A stretch of 64,000 nucleotides of DNA from Sequoia sempervirens (Eukaryota; Streptophyta; Pinopsida; Cupressales; Cupressaceae): contig VDFB02252616.1 in assembly GCA_007258455.2 (NCBI GenBank), forward strand, positions 120,998,552 to 121,062,551, written 5' to 3'. Within the stretch, counting starts at the first letter, position 1, and each line of letters begins with the position of its first letter. The notes beneath the pieces are model-generated. The model was not told the DNA's origin and did not search any database. It saw only the letters and a program-made list of their open reading frames with translations. The translations under genes were made by a program, and so were the position numbers. Positions 44,395 through 55,293 of this stretch are shown piece after piece.

Positions 44395-44640
44395 TTAAAA
44401 ATCATCTCATCTTTAAGCCCTTGTAATTATTGCAAGGACAATAACATTTCCCATCACCCTTTCTTTTCAATCTAGCCCACAATCTATCAAGTGTCTCTTC
44501 ATTTTGTTCTGGACTAATATTATCTGATATGATTTTTCTTTACCAAACTTGACTATTTGATCTTCAAAAAATATCAAACTCACACTCCAATAATTTTTAT
44601 TCATAGGCAGGTAACATAATCTAATAATTCTGATATTTTA
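44395..44640 (-). pseudogene. Transposase-associated domain exon (CACTA N-terminus)
   Basis: On the minus strand near 44480-44400 the frame reads RLWARLKRKGDGKCYCPCNN YKGLK, giving a Cys-x-Cys-x-x-Cys-type cluster, followed by a broken His-Gly-His-Val-Glu-Gly-Gly-His segment near 44360. This resembles the transposase-associated domain (PF13963: CPC-x-x-C ... HG-x). One stop lies after the cluster. Its place at the gene's 5' end supports the call. Confidence 0.55.
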
Positions 44641-46380
44641 CACCAAAAAATTTTGGCATGCAACCACCCCTGCAAAAGAGAAGATAGTCTGAAGTTAATG
44701 ACCCCAAAAAACACTTTAAAATGCTAATTCCAAAACTTATTAAATTTTGATTTTAACTGATTTCCAACGTTAAAGACTCCTAAAATCAGAATATTGAACT
44801 TGATCACAAACTTCCTACAACAGTAAGGTGCTTGAGCTAGTAAGAGAAAGTGACCCATTCCTAAGGAGCAACAAGTCGGAATCATCATTGTTAATGTCAA
44901 TACGGATTTATCCTTTTAGTTAAAGATGCAATGTGTCACTTCTTATGATGAGCTTATCCCTAGGGCCCTCAACATTGAGAGAGCCCTAATAAAAAAAACA
45001 GAAGCATTGGTAAGAGCATGATTAGGGTACAAACCCTAGGCCTCCGTAGAAACATAAATAATAACTATAGCGGATTAGTGAGGTTGCAATACCAGAAAGA
45101 TTGAGACATTGTAGGTAATAATAAAATCTTGCAATCTAAAGATTGTAGCCAATAACAAGCACACTATGTAGCTTAGTGACATTTGTAAATGCAATCTACG
45201 GTAAGAAGAATGACAGTCACTTGAGATGTGATAGTCAAAAAGAGGTTGATCAATGACAAGATAATAAAGCAAACCTTGCATAGTAAAGTAGAGATTTTAA
45301 CAGTGAGTTTCCTTGCCCCTTGCTAACCTTAAGGGTTTTCAAATGCTTTTGGTAGTGTTAGACAAGGAAAAATGCAATCAGGGAATGACTGTCCAAATGA
45401 AGTAACAGTGGTAATCATAGGTTCAATGTTTCTTCTTAGCCATTAATGTATAATGGAGGTAGTGGATTGCATGTTTAAGAAGTGTTTTGAGACTCATCAA
45501 AGATGGGAGAATAGTGAATAATACCTTGTGGACTGTGAAGTAGTGTCAATAAGGTTGAAGGATCTTAAGAACTACAATACCATGATACAATGAGTCCCCT
45601 GAAGTAAGTAGGCAGTCTATAGGGCATAGTTTGATTTTATAGAAGGATGCTCATGAAAAGAATCTTCAAGTGATAGTGAGTGAGCTTTTTAAGATTGCAG
45701 CTGAGGGTGCAATACCCAGTCTTAAATGAAGTTAGCAAAGCAGTAAATGTGCAAGAAAATCAAATCATACAAAACAAACAATTCACAATGTTATCTTCCA
45801 TAATGCCTTGAGTTTCAAGACAAAAATCTCATTGTATCTTCATGATGAAAGTGGTGACCTTAATGGTCAATCACTGGCAACCATGATTTTAAAACATGCT
45901 ATTGTGCTTATGGAGGCAACATTTTAAGCAAGGCAGTGAGTGGTGGTTTGAAACAATGGCAGGTATGAAAGACTTTTTTATATGCATACTATGCAGTCTA
46001 GCTTAAGACAATGTTCTTAGAAGAGATTGAAGGTGGATTATGGAACTCAAGGGTTATCATGAAAAGGATTAAAGCAAAGACTGAGATCTATTTAAAAGCC
46101 ACGGTCATGAAGATATTAAAGATGTCACATGAAAAACCCTAGTAGATGGAGTAATGAATATAGTGGGAAAGAGGATAGTGTGCTGGGGCAGATTTAGGAG
46201 ATCTCCACATTATCTAATTATAGGGAAATACATCATTTATTTATTTTTTTAATTAAAAGAAATCATTCTAAACCCTATATAGGATACATTGATACTTCAA
46301 AAGCCTCTGAAGGAATTTGAGATTATGCAAATATATGTCAAGTAACATTCATAAGGTTTAGTAAATCATCACTCTCAGAA
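44641..46380. other. Unannotated stretch upstream of CACTA gene
   Basis: Subterminal repeats of a CACTA element might be expected here, but I could not find a CACTA-type terminus or regular subterminal motif. No coding frame was supported. Confidence 0.4.
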
Positions 46381-46720
46381 TAGCCCATTAAACATGGGTT
46401 GTCTTGAATGCACTACATAATTGTATAACACAACCACTCTGCATATCAACAGAGTTATAGGCTCTTTATTGCAGCAAGAGGTAATCACTTTTTGATCATG
46501 CTATATTTACATCCTAACCTGTTAAACTTGAGACAACCTGAATGCACCCAATGATGATTGACACCTACATTATACAACATGAATTAACTACATTATATGA
46601 GTGCCTCCATTTCTATCACAACATAGCCACATTAAACTTGGGTCACACATGAATGCATCATGTATTTGTTATAGCACCATTGTGCCACATGACCAATAGA
46701 GTTATGGATCACATAATTAT
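46381..46720. repeat. Three-unit degenerate tandem repeat (~120-130 bp)
   Basis: Units near 46381, 46513 and 46626 share a TTAAAC(A/T)(T/G)G(G/A)G core, GAATGCA and CAATAGAGTTAT / CAACAGAGTTAT words. Divergence is high. No protein is implied. Confidence 0.5.
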
Positions 46721-47660
46721 AGTCACAAGAATCTGTTTCTTGGTTGTAATCTTATGGTGATTCCACACAACAAAATCTGGACATGAAATTCTCAAAACCC
46801 TTAACCTCTAAAAATGAAATCTGATGAGATGTTGCTTTAAAATATGATTTTCAAACCTGGAACTACAAATCTGACTTCACAACTGAATTTTGCAAAAAGA
46901 CAATGACTACCCTCAACTGGCGATATCCTCTTAAATTTTTTTCCCAAGAAAATTGTCCTTAGTTCTCCACAAACTATCTCAAGTAGAGAAAAACACTGTT
47001 GCAATAAATTAGGCGCGAACTCACTTTTCTTTGTCGGCCACAATTTATTTATTTTTTCTATTTTTCATGTTTGTTGAAAATTCGACAAAAATGATAGCTG
47101 ATTTTTCGACAAGCCCCATGATCGTTGAAATTTCGATGAACGTCGGGGACAAACTTTCAAAAATTGAAAATTACACATCAAATTTTAACAGCACCTGACG
47201 AACATCGAATTTTACATATTTCGTCAGACAGTTTCCTCAGATTTTGTAGTCAAATGTATTAGTGATATATCGTTCCGACAATGAGCATCATTTTGGATAT
47301 CACTTTGGATTCTTATCCTATCAAAACAAATCCCTTTTGGCTAGAGATATGAATAACATTGACTTGTTTGTGTACTTGGTCTTTTCATTTGATTTATCTT
47401 ATTGCGCTCATTCCAAAGACCTCTCGATGATATCCGAACAAAGGATTTAGAGAGATAGGAATGGGGCAACGATCATTATCCTTTTTTCTATTGTGCTTTT
47501 TGGACATTCTTGTAAAATAACTTGGCGAATACTTGCTTTGTTAGGTACGTCCTAGCAAGGTTTTTGTATGTCAAGTGTGAACAAGAATACTCCTATCTAC
47601 TTGTTGAGTCAAAGTCCATCACACTAGGTACAACACCATCCTAGTTCTTTATACCTTGAT
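46721..47660. other. Unannotated stretch
   Basis: 47035-47230 has several TTGAAATTTCGA / AAATTCGACA words that look like a short palindromic or subterminal motif. No gene was supported. Confidence 0.4.
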
Positions 47661-48115
47661 GCATCGTATCTACATGTGTTATCAAACATAAGGTAAGTAG
47701 CCCTTTTAAAATCCCAATCCTTGATAAGCAAATCATCATCATTTATCATCATCATCATCTCTAATAAAGTCTCGTGAGATCATGGACTTGTTGGATCCTC
47801 TTGTCATCATCTCATCTCCATGCTAACATAATATCACCAACGCATCCATCATGCATCCATCTTGCATCCACAAACCATCATCATTTTTCACATCATCTTA
47901 CATGCATTTTCATTATCATAATATAGATCTGTTAGTCTAAGTATCTCATAAATCATCCATTGCATAATCACAGCATATCACATCATCAATCACATCCATC
48001 TCACATCATATCATCATTTAAGTTGTTTAGAATAATATAGATTTGTTATTCTAAGCATCTTAAAATCATCTCATTTGCATCATCATCCATAACCATCCAT
48101 TTTGAACCTCTCTAT
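47661..48115 (+). repeat. ATC/CATC-rich low-complexity region with internal duplication
   Basis: Dominated by CATCATCAT and CATCCAT words. A phrase like ATAATATAGATCTGTTAGTC is repeated ~115 bp later (47916 and 48030). It lies just inside the 3' LTR of element E and may be its 3' untranslated interior. Confidence 0.6.
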
Positions 48116-48274
48116 CTGAGATCGACCCTCAAACTGAATATTTTCACTCAATCTCTCGAGGGGAAATGTACTAGTGTACTTCTTTCTACTGGGGCATCCA
48201 AAAAATTGAAAAAAATTTAAATTTTGATCATAGAAAGTTTATTCTTTGAACCAACGCAACAAGTACATTACTTC

Positions 48275-48288
48275 AAAGAGGGGAAAAA
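48275..48288 (+). other. Polypurine tract of element E
   Basis: AAAGAGGGGAAAAA directly precedes the LTR start TGTAGACATG. The same tract in inverse orientation precedes the LTR at 50031. Confidence 0.8.
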
Positions 48289-49280
48289 TGTAGACATGCA
48301 AAATTAACATTATTCATCCACTCGTTAAATTAATCAAGCTCATCAAATCCATTCACTAGGTAAATCAGGTCTTTATCATTTAAATAAATTAAAGTCTCAC
48401 ATCATCCTTTAGTTAAATAAATCAAACTTTATTTAATTAAAATCTCAAAAGTCATTTTCCATCCTTTTTTGATTTAAATAAATCAAATATTTAGGTCATA
48501 AAAATAAAACTCACCTAATCATCATTAAGCTAATCTAATCCTAATTAGCCTAACCTAACTACCCATCACATCCTCTAGATAATCCCACTTGCACAAATAA
48601 ATCAATTTATTGATTTATTAAATCCAACATTTTCCATCAACATGGCATCTTTGAGGAATATGCCCTCAAGTTTGAATTCAAAATCAAGTGGACATGTACA
48701 TCCAACAAAGAAATTAATAAGCTCTTGCATGTCCCTTGCACAAGTCAAACTCAACATTAACTCACAAATTCAAATTTGAATTTCCCCTTCTTGGGCACAT
48801 TTCCCAAATCTTGCACACTCCTCAATCACTCACAAGTTGACAAGTGTCCTCATCTCATTGGTCCAATATTAATCCCACATTGCTCTCTCATAAGCATTCT
48901 TTCAACTTGAGAATCTACAAATAGAGGCTTCATCCTTGATCAAATCCTCCACAATCTCCACAATCTTAGCATTTCATCTACAATCACCATGCAAGGTCGC
49001 TCTCTTAATTTGAGAATTGATTTTGTCCACACCATCTTCATATCATATTCATATCAATTTCATCATCAAGCTTAAGCAAGGGTTGGGAAAGGGCTATTTT
49101 CTACAATAGCACCAATCCACTATGAGATAAAGTTGATTCATGTTGTTTGTATGCTCATTTAGTTTTTCTTGTTGTTTTAATATCTTATTTAGCATATCTA
49201 ACATATTTCATTATTTCATAGGGATGTTGATTATTATATTGGTTTTAAAATGCTAACCAAATGCAGATTTGACATCCACA
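48289..49280 (+). repeat. 3' LTR of element E (992 bp)
   Basis: Starts TGTAGACATGCAAAATTA after a PPT and ends GACATCCACA where the opposed LTR begins. It contains AT-rich TTAAATAAATCAA modules like those of the A and B LTRs. The body of element E lies to the left and is not recognisable beyond a few hundred bases. Confidence 0.75.
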
Positions 49281-49281
49281 T

Positions 49282-50031
49282 TATGGTGTGGACAAAATAA
49301 ATTCTCAAATGAAGAGAGTGACCTTGCATGATGATTGTAGATGAAATGCTAAGATTGTGGAGATTGTGGAGGATTTGATCAAGGATGAAGCCTCTATTTG
49401 TAGATTCTCAAGTTGAAAGAATTCTTATGAGAGAGAAATTTGGGATTAATATTGGACCAATGAGATGAGGACACTTGTCAACTTGTGAGTGGTTGAGGAG
49501 TGTGCAAGATTTGGGAAATGTGCCCAAGAGGGGGAAATTCAAATTTGAATTTGTGAGTTAATGTTGAGTTTGACTTGTGCAAGGGACATGCAAGAGCTTA
49601 TTAATTTCTTTGTTGGATGTACATGTCCACTTGATTTTGAATTCAAACTTGAGGGATATTCCTCAAAGATGCCATGTTGATGGAAAATGTTGGATTTAAT
49701 AAATCAGTAAATTGATTTATTTGTGCAAATGGGATTATCTAGAGGATGTGATGGGTAGTTAGGTTAGGCTAATTAGGATTAGATTAGCTTAATGATGATT
49801 AGGTGATTTTTACTTTTATGGCCTAAATATTTGATTTATTACATCAGAAAAGGATGGCAAATGACTTTTGAGATTTTAATTAAATAAAGTTTGATTTATT
49901 TAATTAAAGGATGATGTGAGCCTTTGATTTATTTAAATGATAAAGACCTGATTTACCTGGTGAATGGATTTGATGAGCTTGATTAATTTAATGAGCGGAT
50001 GCATAACGATAATTTTGCATGTCTACATTTT
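49282..50031 (-). repeat. Truncated 3' LTR, minus strand (end of element B)
   Basis: Starts (minus) TGTAGACATGCAAAATTATC at 50031 after a PPT. It is colinear with element E's LTR for ~750 bp and then cut exactly at the end of that LTR. This suggests element E inserted into it, with the rest displaced or lost. Confidence 0.75.
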
Positions 50032-50159
50032 TCCCCTCTTTGAAGCAATGTACTTGTTGCGTTGGTTCAAAGAATAAACTTGCCACGATCGAAATTTAAA
50101 TTTTTTCCAATTTTTCGGATGCCCCAACGGAAAGAAGTACACTAGTATAGTTATAAACT

Positions 50160-51503
50160 TGGATTCGAGAAGCTATTTTAGTGCTTATTCTAAGGATTTT
50201 CCCAAAGGTGTGAACCTTCTTTGATTTGATGATGGTATTTTATATGAGGTTGAAGCTGGTTTAGATTCATTATTGTTTGGGCTGATATTTTGATTGGTTT
50301 TGGTGGAAGCAGTTGTCAAATTGAATATGGATTTTTCGTTTTGTGTTTCAACTAAAGCATCATTATTGCCAACATTCTTGTTGCATTGCGAAAACTTGGG
50401 TTTGTCACCACTATTGTAATTGTTGGAGGAGTTTGATGAGTTGTTTTCGTTGTATACTTTGATTACTCCTCTCTTGACTAAAGCCTCTTCAATTTTAATT
50501 CCATTTTCAATTAATTTTTGAAGGTTGGGGGACATTGCAATTCCAATCTATAACTCATCTCATCATTGAGGTTGTCAATAAAGATTTATATCCTTTCCTT
50601 TTCAGGTACGGGATGAGAATACCGTGCAAATAACCTTCTCCATTTTTGCAAGAACACAAGGAACGATTCACCCTTCTTTTGTTTTAGGTTAAAAATATCT
50701 TTCATGGTGATGTCATGTTGGATGTTGTATGAATATTGGGTGATGAACTTGTTTACTAATTCCTCAAAGGTGTTAATTGGAGGGGTGTGTTTGGAGAACC
50801 ATTAAAGACAATGTCCACCTAAACTTCTTGGGAATAATCTCATCAAATATGTTTCCTCATATGAAAATTCAAGACTCATGGTCCTAAATTCCCTCACATG
50901 GTCTATCCGTTCAGTTTTACCATTGTATTTGTCATACTTGGGGAATTCACAATGTTTGGGAAAATGTATCATGTGGATACTTTGATCAAATGGATAAGGA
51001 AAAATGTCTTGTAGCAAGTATCATTTTGAGGTTCCTCTTTGCATGTCAAGATTTTTTTGTTGGAGATTTATCATTTGTTCAGTTAGGGAAACCACGTGTT
51101 ATGTTTTAGGCTTTTCAAGAGGTGATTTCACTTGATTCACATCAAAGTCTTCTGGTAATTTGGCACCTTGTTTGGCTAGCATAAGGAGGTATTTTTCCCC
51201 ATTTCTTTCGAAAATATTTTCTAAACACTTGTGGAAATTGGGGTCTTGTTCAACATGTTGGATATCTTCTTCGATTATTTCTTCCCCATCAGTGTTGTTG
51301 AGTCCATGAAAAGGATTCTCTTCAGCCTCCACCATGGTGTTTTGTGTTTCACTATTTTGAGTTTCAGTGTTTTGAGTCTCAATCAAAGTTTCAATGGTTG
51401 GAATTTCAATGTTTGGAGTTTCAATGGTTGGAGTTTCGATGTTTTGATTTTCGAGTCCTTTTCCGTTGATATTTTGTTTTTGCAACCTTGTTTGAATGGG
51501 CAT
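50160..51503 (-). pseudogene. Gag polyprotein of element B
   Basis: Nearly one reading frame: an N-terminal Thr/Glu/Asn repeat region (IETPTIETPNIEIPTIETL), EKYLLMLAKQGAKLPEDFDV, then FPKYDKYNGKTERIDHVREF through YLMRLFPRSLGG, and a lysine/asparagine-rich C-terminus ending at TAA near 50184. In-frame stops occur near 51097, 51023 and 50800; two of them (TAA) are one C-to-T step from CAA. Blocks at 50720-50580 match the second gag core part. No zinc knuckle was recognised. Coding stops where pol should begin. Confidence 0.8.
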
Positions 51504-52198
51504 ACAAGTGCTATAGTTTTGACTAAACTTTGATCTAGGTTATTGGAAAATTACCAAGGATTACAACTAAGTCAAATAGAATGAAAAATTCTAATGAGAC
51601 TAAGTTTTATTTGACTATGTAGCTTCATTTCATGATGAGAGGATGATAAATCTTGATGATGAAATTAGGCCTAATAATCAAAGGTGTGATAAATTTGATT
51701 ATGTTGGTACTTTATGATGTTAGATCTTGGTTTAAGTTAGAAAATTCCACTTGTAGCTCGGTCAATTTTAACAAGTTTGAATTCTAAGGTATCTAAGGAA
51801 TGATCTTGCACTTTGAGAAAGTTCTAAAATTTTGGTTCAAACTGTGAAACTAGTGGTAAATGTTCTTCCTAAACGAGGTACTCAACCCTTTGGAAAAGTC
51901 TTGTATTTTGACAATAGTAAAAGATCTATAATTCAGGTTTGATCTTGCAAGCTCTTTTGTATAAATTGAAGGTCAACCTCTCTCTAAATTCGTAGAGTTT
52001 TGTGAGACATTTTTGATGTTATTTTGGACTAAGAGGTTTGGAATTTGGTTTCCAAATTTTAATCTTTCGTGAAATAATTTGGTAACACACATGTTCAGAC
52101 TCTGTTTTACCTAAGGATTGGTTGAATACTTCTGAGGATTTCCAAGATGAGATTGACTGTTAGGCTAGAAATGAACCTAGGTCACTATTTTGTGTTCT

Positions 52199-52302
52199 GC
52201 AAAAGGTGTCAAAACAAAGACAAAAGGAACCATAGAATGTGCAAAAGGTGCCACAAAATAAGAAAAAGGTGCCAAAACAGAGATAGAAGGTGCCATAATA
52301 GG
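52199..52302. repeat. Leader array 1 of element B (AAAAGGTGCC repeats)
   Basis: Five degenerate copies of AAAAGGTGCC(A)AAA with CAGAGA spacers, on the gag side of the conserved leader block. A ~50-bp composite here (GTGCAAAAGGTGCCACAAAA and onward) is also found in the far array. Confidence 0.85.
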
Positions 52303-52479
52303 TTCAGACTGGTTTTTTGAAAGTTTCTTTGAAAATTTTCTTAGTTTTCTTGATTTTTCAATGGGAGACTTTTTTGTTTCACTAAATGCAATTTTGAATC
52401 AGGGTTTTCACTTTCAACATGTGATGTTTTGTTTGTTTTGAAAACACTTGGATAAAGACAAATCAAGCAATGTACACTC

Positions 52480-52950
52480 CTAAGGTTGTGAAAGACTATA
52501 TTCTTTTGGATTCCACATGGGTTTTACCCCAACTGCACTTATTCTTAGTGGATGACTAGATGCTTAACCCCACTAGCTCCCCTCCATGACACTCACTTCT
52601 CAGGGTAGCCAAGCATCAATACCCATGAATCTCCCATGGCATATTTTTCATCTCTACTAAAAATTGTGAGAATGTGGATGCCTTTGCAATGACCATTGCT
52701 ACACCAAAGAATAGATAAATGTTTTGGCCAAACTACAACAAGGGTTTTAGTAAGGAATTCATGGAGGTTGATCTATGCAACAAGAGACCATTGCTTCCAT
52801 TCTCGTCAGAACCAACCTCCTGATACTGGCCTTTGTTCCAATATCCACACTTATATACCGGTTGGAAATGCGCTTGGATTTAGCGTGTTACTGGTTGGGT
52901 TGTTCCCTTGGGTGATTACTTTTTCCCACAAGGCAAGCCCTCTAAGATAA
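52480..52950 (-). other. Conserved leader block (element B)
   Basis: Homologous to 13690-14220 in element A: CACTTATTCTTAGTGGATGA, GCTCCCCTCCATGACACTCA, TATACCGGTTGG, TACTTTTTCCCAC. It is flanked on both sides by the element B arrays. Confidence 0.7.
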
Positions 52951-53349
52951 ACAAAAGCAAGCAAGTATACCCATAGTTCAATCAATCTTTATTCCACATG
53001 AATAACGACATAACACATGCGATATACTCAACTCACACTCGTACACAAAAGTGAATGGGTCTAGCTTTTTGGTCACCCAGTTAAGGGGAGAGCATATTAC
53101 TACCATGCATCAAGCACAAAAAACATGGGGTTCATTAACCCTTTAATTAAGCTATGTTCCTAACTTAACCAAAAGGAAACATGGTGTTCATTAACCTTTT
53201 AATTAAGTTATGTTCCTATCCTAACAAAAAGGAAACAAGTAAATCACTTCCAGCCCCTGCAATATGTCAGTAGTTTGATAAGAATGTCTTTGAAAAGAAA
53301 TTTTGGGAAACCTTCAAAACAACAACACAAAGAATTAGCCTTGGGAAAC

Positions 53350-53625
53350 TGCAAAAGGTGCCAAAATAGAGACAAAAGGCACCAAAACAGAGACAAAAGG
53401 CACCAAAATAGAGAGAGAAGCCCATAATTGTGCAAAAGGCACCATAAAATGGGAAAAAAGGTGCCAAAACAGAGACCAAAGGTGCCAAAACAAAGACAAA
53501 AGGCACCAAAATAGAGATAGAATGCCCCAGAATTATGCAAAAGGTGCCAAAATAGAGACCAAAGGTGCCAAAATAGGTGCAAAAGGTGCCAAAACAAGTG
53601 CAAGAGGATCCAAGAGGCTCCAAAA
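53350..53625. repeat. Leader array 2 of element B (GGTGCC / GGCACC repeats)
   Basis: About a dozen ~20-bp units of the form AAAAGG(T/C)(G/A)CCAAAA(C/T)AGAGAC. All three frames on the minus strand stay open through it because the unit lacks stops, producing Leu-Phe-Trp-His-Leu-type repeats that are not evidence of a gene. It starts ~60 bp downstream (element sense) of the PBS. Confidence 0.9.
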
Positions 53626-53682
53626 GGCTCACGTTCAAACCTGTAAACATAAATTCTCAAGCATGTTAGTAATAAACAGGGC

Positions 53683-53703
53683 AAGGCCCCATGGTGGGTG
53701 CCA
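53683..53703 (-). other. Primer-binding site of element B
   Basis: On the minus strand TGGCACCCACCATGGGGCC directly follows the LTR end. It resembles the TGGCGCCCACC(G)TGGGG-type PBS used by plant Ty3/gypsy elements, with C-to-T/G-to-A changes. Confidence 0.7.
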
Positions 53704-53708
53704 TTTTT

Positions 53709-54836
53709 GTGTGTTTGAAATGTGTAAAGTTAGTATCAACACAAACCTTAATGAAATGATTTACATTAAAGATTCAAAGAAAACAAGTTATTCTAATTTG
53801 CAACAAACTAAATCTTTCAAGAATGTCTCATTTTCCTCTATTCTTAATGATTATTTTAACCTTTTGGCCCTGAAATTTCTACGTGCACAAAGGCTATTAT
53901 AATGAAACTTAAGAAACAAGATTAGTATTCAACATGCAATCCAACTAAATGCATACATGAAACTATATGCAAACAATGTTGATGAATGCTATGATGAAGG
54001 GATGATGGTGATTATCATAAATAAACAAGTGGAGGTGGATGCTATGATATTTAACTAGAATGATCTATATATGATTCTACATATGCTCAAATGCAAACTA
54101 AAAATGAACTAATCTAAAATGAAACTATGATGCAAGATGAGATGTAAACTGCAACTATGATGCAAGATTTAAAGCTAAGATGTAAATGCAAAGCAAAACA
54201 TGATGTAAAGACTAGCTATAAGACTCCAAAATGCTCCAAGCTCCAATGATAAAACCTTTATGATAACTTTACTTCACATGTGGATGCAAAATAAAAGGCC
54301 CAAGGGTTGTATTTAAAGCCTTTTCCAAGCATATAGTGAGGTAGCAATAATCAATGATCCAAATTCAAATAAGAAAAATGGATGGTGAAGATGAAGAGAA
54401 TCAATATGTTGTCCCCTTGACCAAAAAAAACATGCCATTTGGATGGAAGAATCTCTTGAACAATGGGAAACATGCCATTTGGATGGAAGATTCAAGTGTG
54501 GGAAGAGAAGACCATGTGCTTTTTGAAATGAGTTGAAGATAATTCTAATTAAAAATTAGAGTTATTTATTTTCATGTGACTTTGGTGAGGTGGCACAAAA
54601 AGTTGTAGAAATGTGCTCTAATTCCTAATTGGCCATTTAGTGAATATTAATTAAATAAAAAAAGCTTAGGGAACCTTGTTTATTTAATTAATTTAGAAGA
54701 ATATGTTTTAGATTTGGAGAATTAGAGAAGGGTGAACAATATAAATAAATTGAGAATTTATTTATACGTAGTTGGAATATTAATCAAATAGCTAGTATTT
54801 AATTAATTAAAGGTGATGACCATTTTTAGGTGTATA
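53709..54836 (-). repeat. 5' LTR of element B (~1.13 kb)
   Basis: The start near 54836 (TATATACACCTAAAAATGG on the minus strand) is a mutated TGTAGACACC-type start. The end is CACACA(AAAA) just before the PBS. It contains AT palindromes and ATAAATTCTCAATT, shared with the LTR of element A, and a tandem duplicate of CCATCCAAATGGCATGTTT near 54430-54495. Confidence 0.6.
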
Positions 54837-55290
54837 TAGATACCATGCTATGAAATTAGTAATCTTACTATTATCCCCTTTCATGCATCAAACAAGATCC
54901 GAAAAGGTCATCTTCAGTCCGATATTGGCATGGGATTATAGGAGAAATTGGTTTACAAGTTGATCAAATGGGAAAATGGAATTGTGAAGTAAGGAACAAT
55001 ACCAATCGAGTGTTGTATGCTTAAGATATCAAGAAAATATTTTTTCCATCAATGCATCATGAAGGAAGAAGTTGTACACATGGCATTAAAGGAAGAAACA
55101 TGCATTTGTGGGTCCCCTTTACCACCACACTTTTGAAATTTTGGAATTTCCATTCCTTGTGGGAAGGGAGTACTTATGATTGTTATTGACAACAGGCTAT
55201 GTTAGAAAAAAGGTTGAAAAATAAGCTGGGCTGAGGCCTAAGAGAGACTCACCAACTAGTTTTGTATATGACCCATATTTTGGAGCAAGG
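54837..55290. other. Unannotated flank of element B
   Basis: Non-coding; nothing recognised. Confidence 0.4.
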
Positions 55291-55293
55291 CAT

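Larger units (their letters stand above)
39999..44640 (-). mobile_element. CACTA (En/Spm) TNP2/TNPD transposase gene, degraded
   Basis: A minus-strand gene with several GT-AG introns carries in order: a transposase-associated Cys-rich domain (~44560-44395), an acidic exon (~44200-43828), the Transposase_21 (TNP2) domain (43694 to about 42300, continuing to 41794), DUF4218 (41537-41150) and DUF4216 with an acidic tail (40511-39999). Two introns are precise: 43827-43695 and 43134-42971. The stops seen in the TNP2 exon are both TGA where CGA is expected. CACTA-type TIRs flanking the gene were not found. The intact enzyme would bind element ends and catalyse cut-and-paste transposition. Confidence 0.85.
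48169..50148. repeat. Long inverted repeat: 0.87-kb arms, 0.25-kb spacer
   Basis: Arm 48169-49035 is the reverse complement of 49284-50148 with only scattered differences. Each arm contains the end of a retroelement interior, the tract CTTCAAAGAGGGGAAAAA (a polypurine tract) and the first ~750 bp of an LTR starting TGTAGACATGC. The spacer is the rest of the left LTR. A transcript through it would fold into a long hairpin. Confidence 0.9.
49282..54836 (-). mobile_element. Element B: Tat-type relative of A, pol deleted
   Basis: On the minus strand: 5' LTR (54836-53709), PBS (53703-53683), leader with two short-repeat arrays, gag (51503-50160), then with no pol at all a PPT (50045-50032) and 3' LTR. 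Gag is colinear with element A gag. The 5' LTR sequence does not match the 3' LTR at 50031 beyond general style, so the copy may be a recombinant of two subfamilies. Confidence 0.75.

Noticed and set aside
47664..48115. CATC-rich region as a CRISPR-like array
   Set aside because: There are no regular spacers; it is a simple-sequence tract in plant nuclear DNA with one ~115-bp duplication.
53244..53684. Overlapping minus-strand frames of 146 and 127 residues rich in Leu-Phe-Trp-His-Leu
   Set aside because: They are products of the ~20-bp GGTGCC array, which has no stops in any frame. No composition or homology supports a protein.
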